A stretch of DNA of 33,587 bases, taken from the IMG/VR virus record IMGVR_UViG_3300021197_001339, positions 1-33,587 of that record. One strand, 5' to 3'. The position numbers and the translations under genes were made by a program. Numbering within the stretch: the stretch's first letter is position 1; each line of letters opens with the position of its first letter. Below the pieces are notes generated by a model. It worked only from the letters and a program-made list of their open reading frames with translations, was not told where the DNA came from and did no database searches. The DNA is from a virus. Positions 16,765 to 24,584 of the stretch are shown in pieces.

Positions 16765-19014
16765 TCAATACTTCAAAATTGTATCTCTACAAACAATTTT
16801 TACGGCTTTAGGCATAACCTTCAAAGCCGATTTTATGGCACCTTTATCTTCTGGAATTTGTAGCGGTGCTTCTGTGATGTAATAATCATCAATAATGATG
16901 GACATTTTTTCTCGATTTGCCCCATCGCCATTTTTTGTAAATTCAAGTAGAATTTGATTGCTCGCGCTATTTGTAAATTCAGTTGCTGTTCGCATCTTGT
17001 GGAAGAAGATAGGGTCGTCAACAATAATTTCCATATCCATATTGTATTGAGTTTGACCTTCAACAAGTAGAACGGGATTTCTTGCACCTGAAAATGGAAC
17101 TTGGTCTGTAACTGCTGTGGCTGTAGTATCTGCACCATTAATTGCGTAATGTGTTGTAAGTCCTGTCGCACCGGTTAGTGTGAAACTAACGACTTGACCA
17201 ATAGTTTGACCTGCTAATGTGATAGAACCATTGTAAAACATATACGGTTTTTGTGTTCCCTTTCCAATACCTGAAACATACCGACCAATTTCTGTATTTG
17301 CGGTATCGTCAAACATTTGGTGAGAGCGGTATCGACTACCTCGTATATTCGCTGTAGGTTCCAAACGACCTGTATCGGTGTAACATAGTGCAGAATCGAA
17401 GTTCACGGCCAACTTGAGAGCCGCATCATTGTCGGTTGAAAGTGTCCAATCCTTGACCTTACAACCACGGTATACACGTGTCAATTCTTTACTATCAGCC
17501 GATGAACCATCTGCAACAGATGTATCTCCTTCGTTTACATCACGGCGACGTTGTGAAACTTCAAGACAGAATGAAGGTAATGTGTCCTTTGAATAGAGAA
17601 GATGCTGCACACCTGCGTAAGATGCGTAATGTAGGTTACCTGTGCTACTTGCAGCCGCGCCCGTTGATGGTGCTACAGTTTGAAGATAAGGTGCATTTGC
17701 GACCCATAGAACATCATTATTTGCAATAGCCGACTCTATACCATTTGCTATTGTAAAGTGTGTAGCATCAGGAATAGCAGTTACAACACCGAGTCTATTT
17801 GCAGTTGCAAGAACTAAAGTTCCCGCACCACCACCGCCTGAATCCGGTCCACCGTTATACAGAATATCTCCAACTTTTACTTTGGTTCGTATATCCACTG
17901 TATCAACTGTGATACTTCCATAAGCCGCAGCGGAGCCAACAGCAATAGCACCTGTTGTTTTGACACCTGTTGATGAACCGGTTGGTTTAGGTGTTTGGAA
18001 AATGACTCTTACAGATGATGTTGAGGGGTCATGTGGATATGCCAATGGTTCATCCAAATAAACGATATTACCATTCAAGCCAATAACACGACGATATTCG
18101 TTCGTTTCGCAATTATCAAACAATCCTGAAAATGCTGCCCCGTCCCATGTTGCACCTGAAGGTTCATGGTCACTTACACAAGATGTTGTGGTGGCATCAA
18201 CAATTGCGATGTAATCATCAACAGCGATATTGGTAACAGCATTCAAAGTAACTTGTGAAACACCTGCGGCTTCAGCAGCGGCTAAGTCAAGTTCACCGAA
18301 ACCACTCACAAGCCCAATAGCGGGTGGTGTTTCAACTGCCTCTTTACCAAGACAATACTTCAACCATCGAGCCGTGTGCATATTGACTTCAAATGAGCCA
18401 CCTTCAGTCACGAACTTACCCGGAACTTGAACTGATGTATCTCGACCAAGACCAATTACATGAAATCTCTTCAAATCAACTTTTGTTTCGGGTAGTGTAA
18501 TCGCACTTGCAATACCCAAAAATTGGTCAATTTTACAAGATTCATCACTTGTCAACGCACCTGTTTTTGAATATGCAGAAGCAGTATCAAAGGGTGGTGT
18601 GCAGAAAGGTAAGATTTCAAATCCATCACCGGTTGCAAATGAAACTGCTCCTGTTTTCATAGCAGGTGAAATTGTAATTTGAGTGTGGTCACCAGCGCCT
18701 AATTCCGCTGATGTAGTAGTTCCTCCGGGTCTGAAATCAGTAATTGTAAAAACACGCCCATCAACGTCATCATTTTCAATTAGAGATGATGATGCCGCTT
18801 GGAAGAATACTAATTTTGAACCGATAAGCATACCTCTTGGATAAGCCAAGAAATGATTCACAAGAGGTGAACCTGCTGTGTTACCGGTAATTTGTAGCAT
18901 GGATGAACTAACCGTTGTAATTATTATCGCGCTATTATCATCGGTTAAACGAAGTCCTGTTTCTGATGCGAAAGTAACTTCCGCGAGGTCACCCTTGTAG
19001 ACTGTTGATGGCAT
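16765..19014 (-). CDS. Major tail tube protein, enlarged by insertions
   Basis: A protein of 749 residues; AGGTGA lies six bases before the ATG. Tube proteins are usually 150-300 residues, so this is large. Tube-like sequence appears near 185-235 (VDLKRFHVIGLGRDTSVQVP, then GSFEVNMHTARWLKYCLG) and again in the C-terminal third (YMFYNGSITLAGQTIGQVVS, ARNPVLLVEGQTQYNMDMEI, ILLEFTKNGDGANREKMSI, IIDDYYITEAPLQIPEDKG), the usual split of the tube fold into strands and loop. Between about 235 and 480 lie Gly/Thr/Ala-rich beta insertions, one (VKVGDILYNGG, later GVVTAIPDATHFTIA) resembling the module family of the fibre. The insertions probably decorate the outside of the tail. Tube rather than sheath is favoured, because the neighbours are siphovirus-like and no second tube gene is present. 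Confidence 0.72.
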   Translation of the reverse strand: MPSTVYKGDLAEVTFASETGLRLTDDNSAIIITTVSSSMLQITGNTAGSPLVNHFLAYPRGMLIGSKLVFFQAASSSLIENDDVDGRVFTITDFRPGGTTTSAELGAGDHTQITISPAMKTGAVSFATGDGFEILPFCTPPFDTASAYSKTGALTSDESCKIDQFLGIASAITLPETKVDLKRFHVIGLGRDTSVQVPGKFVTEGGSFEVNMHTARWLKYCLGKEAVETPPAIGLVSGFGELDLAAAEAAGVSQVTLNAVTNIAVDDYIAIVDATTTSCVSDHEPSGATWDGAAFSGLFDNCETNEYRRVIGLNGNIVYLDEPLAYPHDPSTSSVRVIFQTPKPTGSSTGVKTTGAIAVGSAAAYGSITVDTVDIRTKVKVGDILYNGGPDSGGGGAGTLVLATANRLGVVTAIPDATHFTIANGIESAIANNDVLWVANAPYLQTVAPSTGAAASSTGNLHYASYAGVQHLLYSKDTLPSFCLEVSQRRRDVNEGDTSVADGSSADSKELTRVYRGCKVKDWTLSTDNDAALKLAVNFDSALCYTDTGRLEPTANIRGSRYRSHQMFDDTANTEIGRYVSGIGKGTQKPYMFYNGSITLAGQTIGQVVSFTLTGATGLTTHYAINGADTTATAVTDQVPFSGARNPVLLVEGQTQYNMDMEIIVDDPIFFHKMRTATEFTNSASNQILLEFTKNGDGANREKMSIIIDDYYITEAPLQIPEDKGAIKSALKVMPKAVKIVCRDTILKY

Positions 19015-19024
19015 TTCTTTTCAC

Positions 19025-19474
19025 CTATGGTATCAATTCTGCGAGTATCACTACTTCGATTTGGAACGTCATTCTGTAAATATGTTTTGAACGGTCTGAA
19101 AGGTCTGTGCGAGTTTTCAGAACGAGCCTGTCAAAATTTGTGCCATCCCCCTTTCGTTTGGTGTGAATAACGCGCCGCAACTCGTTCTCAAGTGCTTGCA
19201 GATGCTTCCTACCCTTAATCGTTCTCATATCTACAGTGATATTTAAGCGAGTTGTGACAAAATCATAGAATAAATCGGGCGCTTCTTCGTTGTGAGCCGT
19301 TTCGTAAATGAGGATGTAATCACTTTGTTGAAGATTCAAACGCTTACCGCGCTCAGGACTTACATCAGCAATATCAACGATGATGGGTTTGTAATTGGTT
19401 GTGTTCGCACGATTCCACCCATCAGAAAGAACGCTGATGAGAACATCTGTGCCTTCCAACCACGTTGCTACCAT
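19025..19474 (-). CDS. Probable tail terminator / tail completion protein
   Basis: A protein of 149 residues from ATG at 19474, two bases after the previous stop; an in-frame GTG at 19480 overlaps that stop and is the alternative. The fold appears mixed alpha/beta: an N-terminal helix (GTDVLISVLSDGWN), strands (YILIYETAH, FVTTRLNITVDMRT), a helix with many charges (HLQALENELRRVIHTKRKG) and terminal strands (IYRMTFQIEVVILAELIP). This order, with a pair of strands of type NITVDMRT before a long helix and final strands, is like tail terminators that cap the tail tube. Being directly before the tail tube gene is the expected place. I could not confirm by profile, so the assignment remains moderate. 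Confidence 0.66.
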   Translation of the reverse strand: MVATWLEGTDVLISVLSDGWNRANTTNYKPIIVDIADVSPERGKRLNLQQSDYILIYETAHNEEAPDLFYDFVTTRLNITVDMRTIKGRKHLQALENELRRVIHTKRKGDGTNFDRLVLKTRTDLSDRSKHIYRMTFQIEVVILAELIP

Positions 19475-19476
19475 AA

Positions 19477-19854
19477 TCACTTACGCCCCGTAGATACCAA
19501 TTCACTCTTCTTTACGTCTTTCCAATTGATTGGAATAACTTTTCCATTCTTATATTGCATTTTGTTGTCCGTAAATGTTTCGTGCGGCACACTCAAAATT
19601 GCTTGCTCATGATTCGCTTTGTATTGTTCAGCCATCTCTTCTGACGCTGCCGCACCTGAACCAACGTCTGTGAGATTACCCATCCCGTCTTTTTGCAGAC
19701 CAAGGGATTGGGCCTCAATATCACCCAAGCGATTACTCAACTCTTTGTTGCCTTCTGTCATCAATTGACGAAGTTCTTTTTGGGCTTTAGCATCATCAGC
19801 AATTTCATTTTGAATACACTCATACGCAAACTTAGCATCCTCTTCAGTAATCAT
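19477..19854 (-). CDS. Small helical tail-completion or neck candidate
   Basis: A protein of 125 residues whose ATG overlaps the adaptor's TGA (ATGA); GGTGA lies upstream. Residues 1-55 are charged helices (DDAKAQKELRQLMTEGNKEL, SNRLGDIEAQSLGL), followed by a loop and a short basic C-terminal part (VIPINWKDVKKSELVSTGRK). No motif is recognised. In siphovirus order, one or two small proteins sit between the adaptor and the tail terminator, such as stopper or HK97 gp10-like proteins, which suits this gene. That is an inference from order; sequence alone does not show it. Confidence 0.62.
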   Translation of the reverse strand: MITEEDAKFAYECIQNEIADDAKAQKELRQLMTEGNKELSNRLGDIEAQSLGLQKDGMGNLTDVGSGAAASEEMAEQYKANHEQAILSVPHETFTDNKMQYKNGKVIPINWKDVKKSELVSTGRK

Positions 19855-21671
19855 TCAAACGTCACCACCTCAATGTAGCGCGGAAGATTTCGCTCTACGT
19901 CTGCTTTGTATAATTGAACCTTTGATGTAAGGTCGATATTCTGTGTGCCTTCGGGAATGAGAACACTTCGGTCGTCAGCAAGAAGCAGGTCAATTGCAAC
20001 AAGTTTTGTGCAAATATCCTCAATCGCTTTCTCAAGATACCGCTCACCATAGATGTAAGCCACCTTAATCGCATTCCACTCAAAGAAAGGATAAGAATTG
20101 TTGAAGTAAATGATACCCATTTCGTGGTCACACCACCAATCACGAAGACGGCCAACGTCACCTGCACTGCTACCACCCTGAAGGTCTACCTGAAATGTCG
20201 TTTGTGAAATTGTATGTTGTTTATGAAGCGGGTCATCATCGGCCACTGAAACCAACGTTCCCGCTGAAATCGTAATACTGTTTGTTCCTACGGCAGTTAT
20301 AACACCCACAAGAGTTTCATCTGCTTTGTAAACAGAATCACCTACAGAAAACGAAGTGTCAGCATTTACACCATCGGTTGTCATGGCTGTTGTAGTTCCA
20401 GCAGCATACCCCGGCCCGTTATTGATAAGTGTCCCTGCTGTCAACGTGGCTAAGGGTGTTCCACTTACATTCACACAACCTGTAAACGTGTTTTCTGTCT
20501 TTCCTGTATATCTCAAGACTTCTTCTCCAATTTGCAATAAACCGCCGTTCACAAAACCTGATGTGGAAGCCGTATTGACTGAATCAACAAGATTTGAAAT
20601 TGTCAATGTGGTGCTACTTACAGATGTAAAGATATTTGTTAGTTCAGAACCACCGCCTTGACTAAAGAGAATGTTTGTAGTATCTGTTGTGGCGATTGTG
20701 CAGGTTTCCCCACCCTTCACACCACGCATACTTGTGATTTTTGTAACCCCCGTGCCGTAATCTGAGTTAGATGTAGAAAGGAATTCGTTATTAACGCCGA
20801 CATTTGTAGTGCTACCGGGTAATGTAAAGTTAGGACTGAAGGCTATAGCGGTATTTCCAACCCTATCTTCATTATTAATCAGGTCTGAAAGGGACTGTGC
20901 AGCCGTAGCATCGTCAAAATCTGCTCTCCAATTGGTTGTTCCTGTGCCTACAGTGAGCGCTCCTACACTACCATTACCCGGAGAGAGGTAAATTGAGTCA
21001 CCGGAGAGGGCTGAAATCTCACCGAATTTAACGCGGATTTCAGCACTGCCAATTTCCCTGTAGTCATCACCTTGCCATAATTCGATTCTCAATACCTGCT
21101 GTAGATTTCGGAATAGAAGAGGTGCCGTTCCTACGTAATCTGTGTAGTATCGGCGTCTGTATGGCTTGTAGGTATCGAAATTAATGTATTCACCTGTGAC
21201 AAGATAAGGTCGCCATGCATTGTGTGTAAGGTTGTCAATCTTATCTTGCATGATTTTGATGAGATGTTCTACATGGTTCTTGGTTACACCGCGTGTTCGA
21301 CCATTGGTGAAAGATGCTTGATTTTGTATGTATGCATTATCGGCTACTTGGTAGTTTGCGTGTGTAATAGAATCAGCAAAATTTAATTTTACACCAAGAG
21401 AATCAGTAGTAATTGATGTAATCACCCGTTCGATACCCAATGGGTCTGCATCTGAATAGATAAGAATGGTATCATTGACAGAAAAACCAATGTTTCTGTA
21501 ATCTGAACCCGTAACAAACACACCTGTTGCGGCACTGTCGCCACTGACAAGCACTGCTTCTTGTGGCCCGATGCTCAATAAATCAGCCACTTTCTGTGCT
21601 GACGTATACACAATAGCATCAGGGTCCAAGGGGCGGGTTTCCGCTTCTCCGGGGCTGAATACTACTGGCAA
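19851..21671 (-). CDS. Head-tail adaptor/connector protein with inserted beta modules
   Basis: A protein of 606 residues from TTG at 21671, the only start available because an in-frame TGA lies directly upstream. The two ends look like a head-tail connector: an N-terminal segment with AQKVADLLSIGP, a helical middle near 120-150 (HVEHLIKIMQDKIDNLT), an Arg/Tyr-rich patch (YKPYRRRYYTDYVG) and a helical C-terminal part (RYLEKAIEDICTKLVAIDLL, then KADVERNLPRYI). Between about 240 and 485 lie inserted beta modules: one of the IGEEVLRYTGKT..TFTGC type (about 357-415), and one of the VGDSVYKADETLVG..ITISAGT type (about 426-482), the latter also present several times in the giant fibre. Ordinary adaptors are 100-200 residues, so the insertions probably project outward at the neck. 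Connector assignment is from position and end regions. Confidence 0.68.
   Translation of the reverse strand: MPVVFSPGEAETRPLDPDAIVYTSAQKVADLLSIGPQEAVLVSGDSAATGVFVTGSDYRNIGFSVNDTILIYSDADPLGIERVITSITTDSLGVKLNFADSITHANYQVADNAYIQNQASFTNGRTRGVTKNHVEHLIKIMQDKIDNLTHNAWRPYLVTGEYINFDTYKPYRRRYYTDYVGTAPLLFRNLQQVLRIELWQGDDYREIGSAEIRVKFGEISALSGDSIYLSPGNGSVGALTVGTGTTNWRADFDDATAAQSLSDLINNEDRVGNTAIAFSPNFTLPGSTTNVGVNNEFLSTSNSDYGTGVTKITSMRGVKGGETCTIATTDTTNILFSQGGGSELTNIFTSVSSTTLTISNLVDSVNTASTSGFVNGGLLQIGEEVLRYTGKTENTFTGCVNVSGTPLATLTAGTLINNGPGYAAGTTTAMTTDGVNADTSFSVGDSVYKADETLVGVITAVGTNSITISAGTLVSVADDDPLHKQHTISQTTFQVDLQGGSSAGDVGRLRDWWCDHEMGIIYFNNSYPFFEWNAIKVAYIYGERYLEKAIEDICTKLVAIDLLLADDRSVLIPEGTQNIDLTSKVQLYKADVERNLPRYIEVVTFE
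20225..20395 (-). repeat. Beta module in the adaptor, related to fibre modules
   Basis: Encodes GYAAGTTTAMTTDG followed by VGDSVYKADETLVGVITAVG and ITISAGTLVSVADDD. The closest relative is at 505-700 in the fibre gene, which also begins with GYAAGT and has VGEVIYKADGTKIGTITAVG. The two proteins are otherwise unrelated, so this looks like a shared or transferred domain. Confidence 0.75.
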
Positions 21672-21676
21672 TCATC

Positions 21677-21976
21677 TCACATCCTGTTCTTTTCATCTCG
21701 GTGGGAAAGATTGTATTCCATTGGCTTTCCGCACGAACCACAAGTGGCCCGCCACATGAAGTGGAGAAGGCCACAGTGTTTACATCTTGTGCCTGAACCG
21801 ATGTTGAGAATATCGCCTACTTCTGATGTGCGAGCGCGTTGTGAACTGACTATACCCTCAAGAGGGCGGTCAGTATTCATGACCTTATTATGGTCAAATT
21901 TTACGTCAGATACGACGCCTTGTTTCTGTGAACGAGATATGTCTTCAAAGTCGATTGACCTAACATCGAACCCCAT
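21677..21976 (-). CDS. Zinc-ribbon protein in the head-connector region
   Basis: A protein of 99 residues; GTGAGGA lies six bases before the ATG. Residues 1-60 are polar with no motif. Residues 65-82 form a four-cysteine zinc ribbon (C65-x2-C68-x10-C79-x2-C82), in which the knuckle CKHCG is followed by an aromatic stretch (HFMWRATC) and CGSCGKP, as in rubredoxin-like ribbons. The tail is charged. Zinc ribbons of this kind occur in small viral proteins that bind nucleic acid or that need a metal-stabilised fold. It sits just before the adaptor gene, with its stop five bases upstream of that start. Whether it is a virion component or an expression regulator cannot be decided here. Confidence 0.72.
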   Translation of the reverse strand: MGFDVRSIDFEDISRSQKQGVVSDVKFDHNKVMNTDRPLEGIVSSQRARTSEVGDILNIGSGTRCKHCGLLHFMWRATCGSCGKPMEYNLSHRDEKNRM

Positions 21977-21991
21977 ACATATTCCTCACGC

Positions 21992-22183
21992 TCAACAATA
22001 TGTGACTAAGATATACACGTTACCCAAAACCGTAAACGGGTCAGAAGCAATTAAACTCGTCGTCGAAATACCCGTAAGTGTTCCGACATCAGATTCAATC
22101 GCTGCTGTAAGTGTAGCGAGGTCCGAGAACTCTTTTGGAGAGTAGGGACCTACTAACTTGTATTTGGGTTCCAGCGTAGCCAC
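21992..22183 (-). CDS. Very small structural-operon protein, unknown
   Basis: A protein of 63 residues starting at GTG (22181-22183); a GGAG element lies ten bases upstream, just after the stop of the previous gene. Sequence is simple: Lys/Pro-rich start, a Ser/Thr/Leu-rich helix (FSDLATLTAAIESDVGTLTG), then a hydrophobic strand (VLGNVYILVTYC) ending in a cysteine. No family is recognised. It belongs to the operon by spacing and by start signal. A head-tail joining peptide is conceivable, but there is no direct evidence. The reality of the gene rests on its place in an otherwise gap-free operon, where removing it would leave a 220-base hole. Confidence 0.55.
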   Translation of the reverse strand: MATLEPKYKLVGPYSPKEFSDLATLTAAIESDVGTLTGISTTSLIASDPFTVLGNVYILVTYC

Positions 22184-22200
22184 GGAGAATCAACTCCGAA

Positions 22201-22482
22201 TCAACTTCGGCGTCCTAAGACCCACCAGCGACCTGTCATATTTGATACACAAGCAATCTGTAGACCAGTAGAACCTGTGTGTTCGACAAATGCACCATCA
22301 ACACCAGCGGCTGTTTGTGCGCCACCTACGTCAGCCATAACACCCGCAGCAACAATTTCTACAACTTGACCTGTTAAATCAACGGCTCCTGATTCAGCAC
22401 TTGCTGCGTTCCACGTGCCTGTAAACATAATCAGGTTTCCTATTACTGTCGGTCTTTCATCCATTGTGCTTGAGAATGCCAT
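22201..22482 (-). CDS. Small beta-rich structural protein, unknown
   Basis: A protein of 93 residues whose ATG overlaps the previous TAA by one base (TAATG), with GGAGATGATGA just upstream. It consists of short strands and Gly/Ala-rich turns (IGNLIMFTGTWNAAS, TGQVVEIVAAG, GLQIACVSNMTGRWWVLG), with Trp residues at the C-terminus. I see no known motif. Its strand pattern (GTW...VVEI...WVLG) suggests a small beta-barrel or beta-sandwich that could decorate the capsid or line the connector. Translational coupling to the gene before it argues for a fixed ratio between the two products. Function cannot be assigned. Confidence 0.65.
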   Translation of the reverse strand: MAFSSTMDERPTVIGNLIMFTGTWNAASAESGAVDLTGQVVEIVAAGVMADVGGAQTAAGVDGAFVEHTGSTGLQIACVSNMTGRWWVLGRRS

Positions 22483-22862
22483 TATTCATCATCTCCTTGA
22501 TGTTCTTCGACAAGAACCTCTTCTACTTGAACTTGTTCATTATCGAGAGCGGGATTAAGGTGTTCAGCGACCATTTCAAGGGCGCGACCTTTTGCTGTGT
22601 AACCATTCAATACTACACCATTTGAAGTAAGCCAAGCGAGAATGTCTTTTCGATTCCAACCTGCGTCGGGAACACCGTCATTACCTGCATCAACTGTTGG
22701 TGAACCTTCGTCACCCTCGATACGCCAATACTTGGTATCAAGGCGATTTCGCCAAAGATTCAACCACTCTTGTGATACAGTCTCGGTAACACCGCGCAAG
22801 CGATGTTCTTTCTTGTCCAGTTTAACACTGTATGACGGACCAAGATAGGTCAGCAGAGGCAA
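22482..22862 (-). CDS. Small head-completion candidate with a helix-extended-helix (SAP/HeH-like) motif
   Basis: A protein of 126 residues starting at TTG (22860-22862). A GAGGTGG element six bases upstream fixes this unusual start. Residues 1-50 contain YLGPSYSVKL and a Trp-rich helix (SQEWLNLWRNRL). Residues about 69-103 (WNRKDILAWLTSNG, then YTAKGRALEMVAEHL) fit a short helix, extended loop, helix layout as in HeH, LEM or SAP domains, which in phages often occur in small proteins near the capsid and can bind DNA or proteins. The last 20 residues are strongly acidic (EEVLVEEHQGDDE). The stop shares a base with the next start. The domain call is by eye; the function may be head completion or DNA binding. 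Confidence 0.7.
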   Translation of the reverse strand: MPLLTYLGPSYSVKLDKKEHRLRGVTETVSQEWLNLWRNRLDTKYWRIEGDEGSPTVDAGNDGVPDAGWNRKDILAWLTSNGVVLNGYTAKGRALEMVAEHLNPALDNEQVQVEEVLVEEHQGDDE

Positions 22863-22873
22863 GTTATTCCACC

Positions 22874-23338
22874 TCAGTTGAGTAGCATTACTGTTGCTGT
22901 GAACTGACCACCGGCTTCACCGTGAGCCACAAGTGCTGGAAGCGCACCGCCGGTCTTTGCAGCCGGTGCATTTCCTGTGTTGGTGAAAGTCAATTGAAGG
23001 TCTTTATCAGTCACGTTGAAAGAATATCCGAGAATTGCTACAATCTTTGAAGCACCTGCACTGATAGTCAATACCTGTTCAGCAGCGTCTGCTAAGGTAG
23101 CCTGAATGGTTACCATTCGCATACTACCTACTGCGTTACCGTCTGCGTTTGCAGCATTGAATCCAGCCAATGTGCCGGGGTATGAACCGCCGCTGTTTCC
23201 GCTCAACCAGCCTGTTTCATCAACAGGTGTTCCTGTTCGCATATCAAGGTCCAAAAGAACCGAGACTGTTCCTGTTGAGAAGTCACCGTCATCGAATGAT
23301 ATTGTCAATCCTTTTCTTGTGTATGTTTCTGTTGCCAT
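22874..23338 (-). CDS. Probable capsid decoration or minor capsid protein
   Basis: A protein of 154 residues. It is almost entirely predicted beta: short hydrophobic strands (TVSVLLDLDM, VTIQATLADA, IVAILGYSFNV, DLQLTFTNT, GQFTATVMLLN) separated by Gly/Ser/Asn loops, with no cysteine and no signal peptide. It follows the capsid gene and shares that gene's A-rich leader and strong ribosome binding site, which points to high expression. Virus genes of this size and position often encode head decoration proteins that trimerise on the shell. I do not recognise the family directly, so the role rests on context and on the beta-rich composition. A minor capsid or head fibre protein is the main alternative. 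Confidence 0.7.
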   Translation of the reverse strand: MATETYTRKGLTISFDDGDFSTGTVSVLLDLDMRTGTPVDETGWLSGNSGGSYPGTLAGFNAANADGNAVGSMRMVTIQATLADAAEQVLTISAGASKIVAILGYSFNVTDKDLQLTFTNTGNAPAAKTGGALPALVAHGEAGGQFTATVMLLN

Positions 23339-23375
23339 ATTTCATCATCTCCATTTTTATTTTTTTTTGTGTTCC
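23339..23375 (-). promoter_or_regulatory. A-rich leader and ribosome binding site of the decoration protein gene
   Basis: On the coding strand, after the capsid stop, the leader reads GAACACA, nine A, T, five A, then TGGAGATGATGAAAT before ATG. It closely resembles the leader of the capsid gene itself: an ACACA start, a long A-run, then GGAGATGATGA. Such duplicated leaders would keep two abundant shell proteins translated at similar levels. A-run/T content could also hold a weak promoter, but no clear promoter element is visible. Confidence 0.5.
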
Positions 23376-24548
23376 TCACTTAAGGTCACGGATTGAACCC
23401 TGACCTCCGAAGAAAGTAGTCCATAGTTCGCCCATTGAGCGATACATACCCTCTTGTCCGAGGCGGTTGATGGCGAATGGGTCGCCAGTTTCAATACCAC
23501 TCTCAAAGTATTGGGTTGGAATTGCTGTGCTGAAGTAGAGGTAGTCAGTGTCGAGGAAATACATTCGACTTAGACCGTCCTTTGTTACGTCCTTGCTTGG
23601 AATGATTGGGACACCGTTGTATGTTGCAACGATGAAACCAGCCTCAAGACCGGGAACACCCTTTACACCGTTGTAGGTTGGGGTGACACGCTTCTCTTCC
23701 ATGAATCGCTGTTGGCTTTGCAATAGTTGCTGTAGACGCATTAGAGTGTCATAGCCAGTTAGGATAACCTTCGGGTTACCACCACGTTCCCAAGTCTGCT
23801 GGAACAAGGTGTCCAAGTGGTCAAGGGAAAGAGTTCGGCGGCTACCTGCTGCACGGTCTGCACCACAGTTTACTTCTGCGTTAGACCAAGAGTTTGCACT
23901 TCGGTCAATGCTGTAAATGTCGAGGTCGGTTGCGCCACAGTGGTCGGTTCCGGCGCTTGCGCCAGTTTCCATTGATGTTAGTCCACCAGATGAACCACCG
24001 TCGTTACCAGTTACTCGGTCGAGTGATTCAAAGTCGTTACCGGCTACGGTTTCGGAATCCTCAAGAAGCATCTTGTTGATATGCTCTGCGTGGTGCTTGC
24101 CCATCTCTTCTTTGAGGACAGCGCGGATGTCACCAAGTCCATCGTCCTTGTCAGCAAGGAACATGGCTGTTTCGCTCATATCGAATGTGTGAACAATCGT
24201 TTTGGGCTTTGCAGCGATGTGCTGGAAGGTAGGCTTGGTTGTGTCTGGTAGGGTTGCGTTCTCAGCAACACCGCCGCCAACAGTGAAGGAAGGTCGTGAA
24301 GTAATAACTCTCCATCCACTTCGCTCCCAAGGGCGCTTTGGTAGAATGCTGAATGCATTGAATTCTTGGTTCAACTGTGACCAAACCTTGCGACCGTAGA
24401 TTGCTTGGTATGTTCCACCAGTTGTGGACAGCATAGGGCTGTCAGCCTTGAGTAGTTCGGAACCGCTGTAGGAATAACCCATAGCGTTCCCTGCGCCGTA
24501 AAAGTAGCGCTCCATGTCAGTTACTGTGCGAATGTAATCTCTTGCCAT
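23376..24548 (-). CDS. Major capsid protein, HK97 fold
   Basis: A protein of 390 residues, a usual size for HK97-type capsid proteins. Residues 1-34 form a short N-terminal segment ending SGSELLK, which could be removed by the protease encoded just upstream. The body shows features of the family: an N-arm and E-loop-like part (residues about 65-100, RPWERSGWRVITSRPSF), an acidic helix region around 120-165 (spine helix, KEEMGKHHAEHINKMLLEDS), a Gly/Ser-rich P-domain segment near 180-200, and a C-terminal half with LILTGYDTLMRL-type A-domain pattern, VPIIPSKDV and YLDTDYLYFSTAIP-like strands near 310-340. It assembles into the icosahedral shell. The start is fixed by a strong GGAGATGATGA element. 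Identification rests on pattern and on the preceding protease; I could not run a profile search. Confidence 0.88.
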   Translation of the reverse strand: MARDYIRTVTDMERYFYGAGNAMGYSYSGSELLKADSPMLSTTGGTYQAIYGRKVWSQLNQEFNAFSILPKRPWERSGWRVITSRPSFTVGGGVAENATLPDTTKPTFQHIAAKPKTIVHTFDMSETAMFLADKDDGLGDIRAVLKEEMGKHHAEHINKMLLEDSETVAGNDFESLDRVTGNDGGSSGGLTSMETGASAGTDHCGATDLDIYSIDRSANSWSNAEVNCGADRAAGSRRTLSLDHLDTLFQQTWERGGNPKVILTGYDTLMRLQQLLQSQQRFMEEKRVTPTYNGVKGVPGLEAGFIVATYNGVPIIPSKDVTKDGLSRMYFLDTDYLYFSTAIPTQYFESGIETGDPFAINRLGQEGMYRSMGELWTTFFGGQGSIRDLK

Positions 24549-24584
24549 TTTTCATCATCTCCTTTTTTTTCATTGTTTGTGTGT
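24549..24584 (-). promoter_or_regulatory. A-rich leader and strong ribosome binding site of the capsid gene
   Basis: On the coding strand the 36 bases between the protease stop and the capsid ATG contain ACACAAACAATG, a run of eight A, then GGAGATGATGAAAA before ATG. The GGAGATGATGA element is repeated before the decoration protein and other genes. I read it as a strong initiation site for the most abundant virion protein. The same stretch seen on the plus strand is T-rich but has no stem, so it is not a terminator. Confidence 0.6.

Noticed and set aside
22185-22201. Small inverted repeat GGAG...CTCC between two small genes
   Set aside because: Stem of only four pairs, most simply the ribosome binding site of the next gene plus chance.
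24563-24570. T-run on the plus strand as a terminator
   Set aside because: No stem precedes it; on the coding strand it is the A-run of the capsid gene leader.
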